A program made the position numbers and the translations under genes. DNA of 6,261 nt from an uncultured Collinsella sp. (GTDB lineage: Bacteria; Actinomycetota; Coriobacteriia; Coriobacteriales; Coriobacteriaceae). Location of the stretch: contig CALBUZ010000008.1 of the NCBI GenBank assembly GCA_937969105.1, forward strand, positions 1-6,261. Direction: 5' to 3'. Positions 1 to 4,911 of this stretch are shown piece after piece; the stretch's first letter is position 1, and every line of letters starts with the position of its first letter. Under the pieces are notes generated by a model. It did not search any database, was not told where the DNA came from, and worked only from the letters and a program-made list of their open reading frames with translations.

Positions 1-119
1 GGTTGACAAAACTATAGGAACACCCAATGACTACATCGATGTTCTAAGTGTCAACCAAGTCAACGCCGCAGGTAGAGGACGGACAGCGAGCGACGTCCAG
101 GGCGAACAAGTTGGCATGA

Positions 120-160
120 AAAAGGCAAGGCATAGACCTTCTGGTCATGCCTTGCCTTTT
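120..160 (-). terminator. Strong, bidirectional rho-independent terminator
   Basis: A perfect 14-bp stem (AAAAGGCAAGGCAT at 120-133 with its complement at 147-160) continues past one bulged A (134) into GACC/GGTC around a TTCT loop. Read on the minus strand it is followed by six U residues, and on the plus strand it ends in UUUU. It probably terminates arcD transcripts about 210 nt after the stop codon and may also stop a converging plus-strand transcript from outside the window. Confidence 0.88.
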
Positions 161-202
161 GAATGACAAATTGTCGTTCTGGGCGGCGCGCAGCGTCGAC
201 TG

Positions 203-229
203 GTTGCGCGGTTCGTAGAACCGCGCAAC
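203..229. repeat. 12-bp perfect hairpin with 3-nt loop
   Basis: GTTGCGCGGTTC (203-214) pairs perfectly with GAACCGCGCAAC (218-229) around a GTA loop. No U-tract follows on either strand, so it is not a canonical terminator. It may protect the 3' end of the arcD mRNA or be a protein site. Confidence 0.6.
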
Positions 230-370
230 ATGAAAGCGCCCCCTCCCGCGCACGGAACGGAAGGGGGCTAAAGGTAGGAGTCTACCGGTGGGTTGACCCC
301 ACCGGACAGACGATGACCAGGTGATCCTTTACAGGATCGTCAAGGTTTCCGTGGGGTACCCATTGGGTAC

Positions 371-1849
371 TTAGAGCAGCACGCAGGCGACGGTCAGGAT
401 GACGGCGCAGACGACGGAGAGAGCGACGATGAGCTTAAGGGCAAACTTGAGCCAGGTCGTCCACTCGATCTTGGCCAGGGCGAGACCGCCCATGATGGCA
501 CCGGAGGTCGGGGTGAACAGGTTCACGACACCGATAGCAGCGGAGAAGATCATGACCATGACCTCGGGCGAGAAGCCGAGCTTAACAGCCAGCGGTCCCA
601 TGATGGGCATGGAGACGGTAGCCATACCAGAGGTCGAGGGGATCAGGAAGGACAGGCCGAAGTAGACCAGGAAGCTCATGGGAGCGAAGATCACGCCGGA
701 CAGGCCAGCCAGGGCATTGGCGGCAGCGTCGAGGACGAAGACGTCGAGGCCGGTGTTAGCCATGAGAACGGAGATACCACGGGCGAGGGCGATGACGAGA
801 ACAACGGACATCATGTCGGCAGCGCCGGTGATGAAGGTGTTGACGATCTGCTTCTCGGACAGGCCACCGATGATACCGATCAGGATAGCCATGAGGAAGA
901 ACCAGGTGGAAGCCTCGTCGAAGTACCACTGGCCAATGGGCAGGCCGGTGATCAGGGCAGACCAGCCCTGGACGACGGCGTTACCGTCGGCGTCGTAGAC
1001 AGCGCCAGCGTCAAAGAAGTTGGCGACGCCCTCGTTGAGGTCGGCCAGCGGAATGAAGCCGACGATCATGACGACGAAGGTGAAGGCGAAGGCGATCAGA
1101 ACACCCTTCTGACGACCGGTGAGCTTGACCTCCTTGTGGACCTCGGAAGCAGCCTTGCCGTGAGCCTCTTCGGCGTCCTTGAGCTCCTGCATCGACAGGA
1201 TGGTGGAACCCTTGTCAGCCTTGACCTTCTTGGCATAGTTCATCACGAAGACGATGGACATGGCGGTGGTAACAATCCACAGGACGGCACCGAGGCCGAT
1301 GATGATGGACTGATTCACGGCAATGTCAACGCCGGTCAGAGCGTCAACGGCAGCGCCGACGGCGAACGGGTTAACCGTGGAGCCGAGGCAGCCGCAGCCA
1401 GCGCCGAGCAGGACGGTAGCGGCGCCGACCATCGGGTCGAAGCCGGCAGCCATCATGGTAGCGGCGAGCAGGGCGTAGAAGGGAACGGTCTCCTCGCACA
1501 TACCATAGGTGGTACCACCGAGGGAGAAGATGAGCATCAGCACGGGAATGAGCATAATCTCGTTGCCCTTAAGCTTCTGCACCAGAACGGCGATGCCGTT
1601 GTCCAGGGCGCCGGTCTCGGTCATCATGCCGAGGAAGCCGCCCAGGATCATAACGAAGAGGCAGACGGGCAGAGCGTCAGCGAAGCCCAGGATCGGGGCG
1701 GTGCAGAAATCGCTCAGACGGGCTGCAGTAACCGCGCCGCCGGACGTGCCGGAGACGATAACGGTAATCACTGCAACAATTGCCAGCAGAGCTAGAAGAA
1801 TGGTGAACGATGAAGGCATACCGCGCTTTTTCTTAGCGGTCTCAGTCAT
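371..1849 (-). CDS. arcD: YfcC/DcuC-family carrier, probable arginine/ornithine antiporter
   Basis: Polytopic inner-membrane carrier of 492 residues. After a short basic N-terminus (KKKR at 7-9/10), about 11-12 hydrophobic segments can be seen, near residues 14-34, 52-76, 97-114, 121-136, 139-156, 180-203, 248-270, 314-330, 343-365, 378-402, 425-445 and 467-491. A charged cytoplasmic-type loop lies at 204-247. Conserved-looking family motifs are GGTTYGMCEET (111-121), STVNPFA (157-163), IPSTSG (403-408) and TPTSG (446-450), as in the YfcC branch of the DcuC/C4-dicarboxylate carrier family. Members of this branch serve as ArcD in streptococcal arc operons, so arginine/ornithine exchange is inferred from family plus position after arcB. 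The start at 1849 is preferred to in-frame ATGs at 1876 and 1858 because the AAGGGGGG Shine-Dalgarno lies 9 nt before it. The gene follows arcB by 147 bp, across a hairpin. It could instead carry another amino acid or a dicarboxylate. Confidence 0.85.
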   Translation of the reverse strand: MTETAKKKRGMPSSFTILLALLAIVAVITVIVSGTSGGAVTAARLSDFCTAPILGFADALPVCLFVMILGGFLGMMTETGALDNGIAVLVQKLKGNEIMLIPVLMLIFSLGGTTYGMCEETVPFYALLAATMMAAGFDPMVGAATVLLGAGCGCLGSTVNPFAVGAAVDALTGVDIAVNQSIIIGLGAVLWIVTTAMSIVFVMNYAKKVKADKGSTILSMQELKDAEEAHGKAASEVHKEVKLTGRQKGVLIAFAFTFVVMIVGFIPLADLNEGVANFFDAGAVYDADGNAVVQGWSALITGLPIGQWYFDEASTWFFLMAILIGIIGGLSEKQIVNTFITGAADMMSVVLVIALARGISVLMANTGLDVFVLDAAANALAGLSGVIFAPMSFLVYFGLSFLIPSTSGMATVSMPIMGPLAVKLGFSPEVMVMIFSAAIGVVNLFTPTSGAIMGGLALAKIEWTTWLKFALKLIVALSVVCAVILTVACVLL

Positions 1850-1857
1850 GGTTCTCA

Positions 1858-1865
1858 TCCCCCCT
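1858..1865 (-). promoter_or_regulatory. Ribosome binding site deciding the arcD start
   Basis: AAGGGGGG on the minus strand lies 9 nt before the ATG at 1849. The ATG at 1858 abuts it with no spacer and the ATG at 1876 lies upstream of it, so 1849 is the supported start. Confidence 0.75.
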
Positions 1866-1949
1866 TCATAAATCATTTAACTTTCTCGCGCGAAGCGGAT
1901 CTTCCGTGCCGTGCCCACCGCTCGACGCGAGATATTTACCAGACAAAGC

Positions 1950-1981
1950 CGCTCGGGGTGTGCAGCAATACACCCCGAGCG
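1950..1981 (-). terminator. Hairpin after arcB, weak U-tract; probable partial terminator
   Basis: A perfect 12-bp stem (CGCTCGGGGTGT at 1950-1961 with its complement at 1970-1981) has an 8-nt loop and begins about 15 nt after the arcB stop. On the minus strand the bases after the stem are GCTTTGTCT, a poor U-tract. It could allow partial read-through into arcD, giving less transporter than enzyme, or be a full terminator if arcD has its own promoter; no convincing promoter is visible in 1850-1949. Confidence 0.6.
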
Positions 1982-1996
1982 AGATGCTAGATGCTC

Positions 1997-2992
1997 TTAC
2001 TTGAGCGTGGCGTACATGACAGCCTTGATGGTGTGCATGCGGTTCTCGGCCTCGTCGAAGACCTTGGAAGCGGGGCTCTCGAAGACCTCGTCGGTGACCT
2101 CCTGCTCGGTGATGCCGAACTGCTCGCACTTCTCGGCGCCAATCGTGGTGTTGGTGTCGTGGAAGCTGGGCAGGCAGTGCAGGAAGATGGCACCCGGGTT
2201 GGCCATAGCCATGACCTCGGAGGTAACGCGATACGGGGTGAGCTGAGCGATGCGCTCGGCCCAGACCTCGTCGGGCTCGCCCATGGAGACCCACACATCG
2301 GTGTAGATAACGTCGGCACCGGTGACGCCGTCCTTGACGTCGGTGGTCAGCTTGATGGTGCAGCCGTTAGCCTCGGCGATGGGCTTGCAGGCCTCGATGA
2401 CGTCGTCAGCGGGCATGCACTCCTCGGGGCCGCAGGCCACGAAGTTCATGCCGAGCTTGGAGCAGACGACCATGAGGGAGCGAGCAACGTTGTTCTTGCA
2501 GTCGCCCATGAAGACGAGGGTCTTGCCCTTGATGTCGTAGTTGAAGTTCTCCTGGACGGTCAGGATGTCGGCGAGCATCTGGGTGGGGTGCCACTCGGTG
2601 GTCAGGCCATTCCACACGGGCACGCCGGACTTGGCAGCGAGCTCCTCGACGTCGTCCTGGGCAAAGCCACGGAATTCGATGCCGTCATACATGCGGCCGA
2701 GAACGCGGGCGGTGTCCTCGATGGACTCCTTCTTGCCCATCTGCGACGAACCGGGATCGAGGTAGGTGACGCCCATGCCCAGATCCATGCCGCCGACCTC
2801 GAAGGCGCAGCGGGTACGAGTGGAGGTCTTCTGGAAGAGCAGAACGATGTTCTTGCCCTCGAGATAGCGGTGCGGAACGCCAGCGCGCTTCATGTCCTTG
2901 AAGTTCTTGGAAAGCTTGAGCAAGTACTCGATCTCCTCGGTGGAGAGGTCGAGGAGCTTGAGGAAGCTACGGCCGGAGAGGTTAACACCCAT
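1997..2992 (-). CDS. arcB: Ornithine carbamoyltransferase, catabolic
   Basis: Cytosolic enzyme of 331 residues that in an ADI pathway converts citrulline and phosphate to ornithine and carbamoyl phosphate. The carbamoyl-phosphate motif STRTR is at 57-61, HPTQ at 135-138, the ornithine-loop motif DVWVSMG at 232-238, and the catalytic HCLP at 272-275. The length and the full motif set indicate an intact enzyme of the usual size. The start at 2992 is supported by AAAGGA 8 nt upstream and by the N-terminus [11 protein letters not shown], which fits the family. A longer in-frame ATG at 3082 lies inside an intergenic hairpin and has no ribosome site. The gene sits 105 bp after arcA and is followed by a hairpin at 1950-1981. 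Sequence alone does not fully separate the catabolic ArcB from the biosynthetic ArgF; the arcA/arcD context supports the catabolic role. Codon use is strongly C/G-ending with some T, consistent with high expression. Confidence 0.95.
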   Translation of the reverse strand: MGVNLSGRSFLKLLDLSTEEIEYLLKLSKNFKDMKRAGVPHRYLEGKNIVLLFQKTSTRTRCAFEVGGMDLGMGVTYLDPGSSQMGKKESIEDTARVLGRMYDGIEFRGFAQDDVEELAAKSGVPVWNGLTTEWHPTQMLADILTVQENFNYDIKGKTLVFMGDCKNNVARSLMVVCSKLGMNFVACGPEECMPADDVIEACKPIAEANGCTIKLTTDVKDGVTGADVIYTDVWVSMGEPDEVWAERIAQLTPYRVTSEVMAMANPGAIFLHCLPSFHDTNTTIGAEKCEQFGITEQEVTDEVFESPASKVFDEAENRMHTIKAVMYATLK

Positions 2993-3035
2993 GGTTCGTT
3001 TCCTTTCGAAAAAATGAATTACGTAAGTATTAGTG

Positions 3036-3085
3036 TTGCCCGTTTGACGGGCGAAACCGGTGCGGTTGTAGGGGGACCGCACCGG
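3036..3085 (-). repeat. Two hairpins in the arcA-arcB gap
   Basis: Just after the arcA stop, ACCGCACCGG and CCGGTGCGGT (3076-3085/3057-3066) form a perfect 10-bp stem with a 9-nt loop. Next, TCGCCCG and CGGGCAA (3048-3054/3036-3042) form a 7-bp stem, one pair being G-U, with a 5-nt loop. Neither is followed by a U-tract, so read-through to arcB is expected. Such intercistronic stems can mark RNA processing or 3'-end stabilisation sites. No clear separate arcB promoter is seen. Confidence 0.6.
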
Positions 3086-3097
3086 AAACGGAAAGAC

Positions 3098-3173
3098 TTA
3101 GAGGTCCTCGCGCCAGAAGGGCATGCTCATGCAGCGCGGGCCGCCGCGGCCGCGGGAGAGCTCGGCGGAGGGC
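3098..3173 (-). repeat. Direct repeat, arcA 3' end, copy 1
   Basis: These 76 nt are identical to 6186-6261 (offset 3088 bp). The repeat starts precisely at the stop codon of arcA; its other end is unknown because the second copy runs off the window. Two direct copies flank arcA's upstream region and the aminotransferase, so homologous recombination between them could delete or amplify the roughly 3.1 kb unit. Confidence 0.95.
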
Positions 3174-4339
3174 ACGACGAGAAGGTCCAGGCCCTCCTTG
3201 TACAGCACGTCGTTGGTGACGGTGTTGCGGGCGTAGACGCAGATCTTGCCGGGCTCGACGCACAGGGTGTTGGAGCCGTCGTTCCACTGCTCGCGGGAGG
3301 CCGCGATCGGGTCGCCGCCGCCGCAGGGGATCAGCTTGACCTGGTCGACGCCGGTGGCGTCCTCCAGGACGTGCTCGAGGGTGTCCTCGATCAGGCGGAT
3401 GTTCACGTCGCCCGGGTTCTTGCCGGCGGTCAGCTCGTAGACGCGCAGGGTGCCCATGATGGCGGGGTGGATCGTGAACTTGTCGACGTCGATCTGGGTG
3501 AAGACCGTGTCGAGGTGCATGAAGGCGCGCGAGACCGGGATGTCGAAGGCCAGGATGCGCTCGACCTTGGAGTCGGAGTTCCAGAAGATGTTCTGGGCCA
3601 TGACGTCGATCGCGGCGGCCTGGGTGCGCTGGGAGATGCCGACGGCGAGGGTCTTCTCGTTGATGTTCAGCACGTCGCCGCCCTCGGTGTGGAACTGGCA
3701 GTCGCGGCGGAAGTACAGGGAGACGTCCTTGTAGTCGGGGTGGTACTTGAAGACGTACTTGCCGTACAGGGTCTCGCGGTTGCGGGTGACCGAGTACATG
3801 CGGTTGAGGTTGACGCCCTCGCCGACGACCGCGAACGGGTCGCGGGTGAAGTAGAGGTTGGGCATCGGGTCGATGATCAGGTCGGACTCGGACTCGGAGT
3901 TGACCAGGGAGTCGAGGGTCGTGGACGCCGTGAGGGGCATGTCGATCTCGGCCTTGGTCATGCCGGCCATGGTCTTCTTGACGAACTCGAGGTTGTCCTC
4001 GATGGAGTCCAGCTTCTCGCGGACGATCTGCGGCATGTGCTGGCCGCGGATGCCGGCCTCGGCGATGTACTGGTCGGTGAACTCGGCGCGGGCGCCGGGG
4101 ACCTGGTCGAACACCTCGGCGACGAGGTTCTCGAGGTAGAGGACCTCCACGCCCTGGTCCCTCAGGATCTGGGCGAAGGTGTCGTGCTCCTGCTGTGCGA
4201 CCTCCAGGAACGGGACGTCGTCGAACAGGAGTCGCTCGAGCTCGTCGGGCGGCAGGTTGAGGAGCTCGTCGCCGGGACGGTGCAGGCAGACCTTCCTGAG
4301 CTTGCCGATCTCGGAAGGCACGTGCAGACCTTTCGTCAT
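3098..4339 (-). CDS. arcA: Arginine deiminase (complete copy)
   Basis: Cytosolic enzyme of 413 residues that hydrolyses L-arginine to citrulline and ammonia, the first ADI step. All catalytic landmarks of the guanidino-group-modifying superfamily are visible: the N-terminal SEIGKLRKVCLHRPGDEL (9-26), FTRD with Asp167, HTEGGD with Glu219 and Asp222, HLD with His275 and Asp277, and the C-terminal GGPRCMSMP with nucleophile Cys403. The length is normal for ArcA, and the GGPRCMSMP ending argues against agmatine deiminase. The start at 4339 matches the family N-terminus; GAAAGG lies 9 nt upstream and a second purine block, AGGAGG, only 2 nt upstream. Third codon positions are almost all C or G after roughly the first 50 codons, more extreme than in the aminotransferase next door. 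The last 76 nt are repeated exactly at 6186-6261. The gene has its own AT-rich control region upstream and is probably co-transcribed with arcB. Confidence 0.97.
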   Translation of the reverse strand: MTKGLHVPSEIGKLRKVCLHRPGDELLNLPPDELERLLFDDVPFLEVAQQEHDTFAQILRDQGVEVLYLENLVAEVFDQVPGARAEFTDQYIAEAGIRGQHMPQIVREKLDSIEDNLEFVKKTMAGMTKAEIDMPLTASTTLDSLVNSESESDLIIDPMPNLYFTRDPFAVVGEGVNLNRMYSVTRNRETLYGKYVFKYHPDYKDVSLYFRRDCQFHTEGGDVLNINEKTLAVGISQRTQAAAIDVMAQNIFWNSDSKVERILAFDIPVSRAFMHLDTVFTQIDVDKFTIHPAIMGTLRVYELTAGKNPGDVNIRLIEDTLEHVLEDATGVDQVKLIPCGGGDPIAASREQWNDGSNTLCVEPGKICVYARNTVTNDVLYKEGLDLLVVPSAELSRGRGGPRCMSMPFWREDL

Positions 4340-4358
4340 GGCCTCCTACCTTTCTTTC
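4340..4358 (-). promoter_or_regulatory. Double Shine-Dalgarno-like block before arcA
   Basis: The minus strand reads GAAAGAAAGG, then TAGGAGGCC, then ATG. GAAAGG has a normal 9-nt spacing, whereas the stronger AGGAGG is only 2 nt from the start codon. The first is the likely functional site; the second may modulate initiation. Confidence 0.55.
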
Positions 4359-4359
4359 G

Positions 4360-4375
4360 GGCCCCTGTCAGGGCC
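4360..4375 (-). repeat. Small hairpin in the arcA leader
   Basis: GGCCC (4360-4364) pairs with GGGCC (4371-4375) around 6 nt, immediately upstream of the arcA ribosome site. An alternative register, CCCT/AGGG, overlaps it. It could stabilise the 5' end of the mRNA. Confidence 0.4.
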
Positions 4376-4421
4376 GATTCGTTAGCGCCCCTCCGTGTGA
4401 GGCGTTATTGCTGACGACATA

Positions 4422-4427
4422 TTTATA
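4422..4427 (-). promoter_or_regulatory. Candidate -10 element for arcA
   Basis: The minus strand reads TTTTGGATATAAATATG, giving TATAAA as a -10 candidate with a start point near 4415 and a leader of about 75 nt. The best -35 at 17 bp spacing (TGGAAG) matches only 3 of 6 consensus bases, as expected for an activator-dependent promoter, and the repeat pair at 4459-4488 lies just upstream. A second TATAAA (4468-4473) lies between the two repeats and is an alternative. Confidence 0.4.
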
Positions 4428-4458
4428 TCCAAAATCAGTCCATACTTCCACCTCGCCC

Positions 4459-4488
4459 CCGAACGGTTTTATATGAGGGGTGAACGGC
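4459..4488 (-). promoter_or_regulatory. Direct-repeat pair with 21-bp period upstream of arcA (LytTR-like)
   Basis: On the minus strand GCCGTTCAC (4480-4488) and ACCGTTCGG (4459-4467) are separated by exactly 12 bp. This fits the described LytTR-domain site: two 9-bp direct repeats of the type [TA][AC][CA]GTTN[AG][TG] with 12-13 bp between. The proximal copy matches all nine positions and the distal copy seven. The pair is centred near -48 and -69 from the candidate arcA start, a normal activator position. Confidence 0.5.
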
Positions 4489-4662
4489 ATACACATATAC
4501 TTCACGCATGGCACACTTTGATTTAATAAAGTTTATTTACGTGCTTAAATGCGTTTTCAATCCAAAAACCAATTGAAACTAATCTTTATTAAACCACCCT
4601 CAAATTGCATATTTCGCGCAATGATATGAATAGAATTCGCAATTCTCGCTTCGTCTCAACCA

Positions 4663-4680
4663 TTTTGATTTTTATTCAAA
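4663..4680 (-). promoter_or_regulatory. ARG-box-like site (ArgR/AhrC candidate)
   Basis: The minus strand reads TTTGAATAAAAATCAAAA, which shares 13 of 18 positions with the Bacillus-type ARG box CATGAATAAAAATGCAAG, including an uninterrupted TGAATAAAAAT. It lies about 325 bp upstream of the arcA start codon. ArgR/AhrC proteins control many arc operons. It is a single match in AT-rich DNA, so it may be chance. Confidence 0.35.
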
Positions 4681-4716
4681 AAAAAGTTCGTCCTATTCAT
4701 TTCTGGCAAACAGGTT

Positions 4717-4746
4717 ACCGTTTACCAGACGCTGGATACCGTTCAC
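4717..4746 (+). promoter_or_regulatory. Second direct-repeat pair with 21-bp period, opposite strand
   Basis: ACCGTTTAC (4717-4725) and ACCGTTCAC (4738-4746) on the plus strand are 12 bp apart, and the similarity extends outward (GGTTACCGTTTACCAG and GGATACCGTTCACCGG, 13 of 16 equal). Each matches the LytTR half-site pattern at eight of nine positions. This pair points away from arcA; a TATAAG at 4758-4763 follows it but no plus-strand gene is seen. Confidence 0.5.
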
Positions 4747-4759
4747 CGGAAGCTCAGTA

Positions 4760-4788
4760 TAAGGCCCCATGAGCACTGGCTCGCCTTA
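4760..4788. repeat. Compound hairpin between arcA control region and aminotransferase terminator
   Basis: TAAGGC (4760-4765) pairs with GCCTTA (4783-4788), and inside it GAGC/GCTC (4771-4774/4779-4782) encloses an ACTG loop, with 5 unpaired bases on one side. No U-tract follows on either strand. Function unknown. Confidence 0.4.
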
Positions 4789-4824
4789 CGGCCTCATTTG
4801 TAACAACTTGACTTCTCGGTATAG

Positions 4825-4862
4825 AAAAACGGACCCGCTTCCCTCATGGAAAACGGGTCTGT
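4825..4862 (-). terminator. Rho-independent terminator of the aminotransferase gene
   Basis: ACAGACCCG and CGGGTCCGT (minus strand; 4854-4862 and 4829-4837) form a 9-bp stem with one G-U pair, topped by TTCC/GGAA, and are followed by five U residues. It starts about 50 nt after the aminotransferase stop codon. It separates that gene from arcA and implies that arcA uses its own promoter. Confidence 0.85.
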
Positions 4863-4911
4863 TATCGATAATTGTAGGCAGATTTGAGCGGCTTTGAGAG
4901 CCGTCGGTATC

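Larger units (their letters stand above)
1..370. other. Gene-free region downstream of arcD, rich in inverted repeats
   Basis: No credible gene is seen here; a 69-codon minus-strand frame crosses the terminator and looks accidental. The region holds many inverted repeats: an 8-bp repeat (GGTTGACA at 1-8 with TGTCAACC at 49-56); a 17-bp near-palindrome AATGACAAATTGTCGTT (162-178); the terminator at 120-160; a 12-bp stem with GTA loop (203-214/218-229); an interrupted stem GCCCCCT/AGGGGGC (238-244/262-268); an 8-bp stem CCGGTGGG/CCCACCGG (285-292/298-305); a 6-bp stem GATCCT/AGGATC (323-328/333-338); and a 6-bp stem GTACCC/GGGTAC (356-361/365-370) touching the arcD stop codon. Only 120-160 has a clear U-tract. 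Confidence 0.7.
4420..4760. promoter_or_regulatory. AT-rich arcA control region
   Basis: Composition drops to about one-third GC between 4500 and 4620, against roughly 60-70% in the flanking genes, and no gene is visible. Besides the sites listed separately it contains the palindrome AATAAAGTTTATT (4525-4537); TTTAATAAAG (4522-4531) with its inverted copy CTTTATTAAA (4584-4593); ATTGC/GCAAT (4604-4608/4618-4622); AGAATT-CGC-AATTCT (4632-4646); and an A8 run (4678-4685). This looks like a large protein-binding region for the arcA-arcB unit. Confidence 0.6.

Noticed and set aside
1..56. A mobile-element end suggested by GGTTGACA and TGTCAACC
   Set aside because: The 8-bp repeats are only 40 bp apart, with no transposase and no matching end elsewhere in the window.
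203..229. A tRNA T-arm-like GGTTC element
   Set aside because: The stem is 12 bp with a 3-nt loop and there are no acceptor, D or anticodon arms around it.
44..253. A 69-codon minus-strand frame
   Set aside because: It crosses the strong terminator at 120-160 and the 203-229 hairpin, and has a composition typical of chance frames.
2993..3082. A 30-residue N-terminal extension of ArcB
   Set aside because: It would begin inside an intergenic hairpin without a ribosome site, and the protein from 2992 already starts like the family, with AAAGGA at good spacing.
1991..4414. A plus-strand open frame of 807 codons opposite both arcA and arcB
   Set aside because: It is antisense to two genes with complete catalytic motifs. 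Its openness follows from their C/G-ending codons, and the predicted protein is low-complexity (Val, Leu, Asp, Gly, His) without family features.
4665..4679. An FNR/CRP-like site with TTGA and TCAA half-sites
   Set aside because: The half-sites are 7 bp apart instead of the 6 in TTGATnnnnATCAA. The same bases are better explained as an ARG-box-like site or an AT-rich chance match.
4758..4862. A small plus-strand RNA starting after TATAAG and ending at the 4829-4862 stem
   Set aside because: There is no -35 element and no U-tract after the stem in the plus direction; the stem is a good terminator only on the minus strand.
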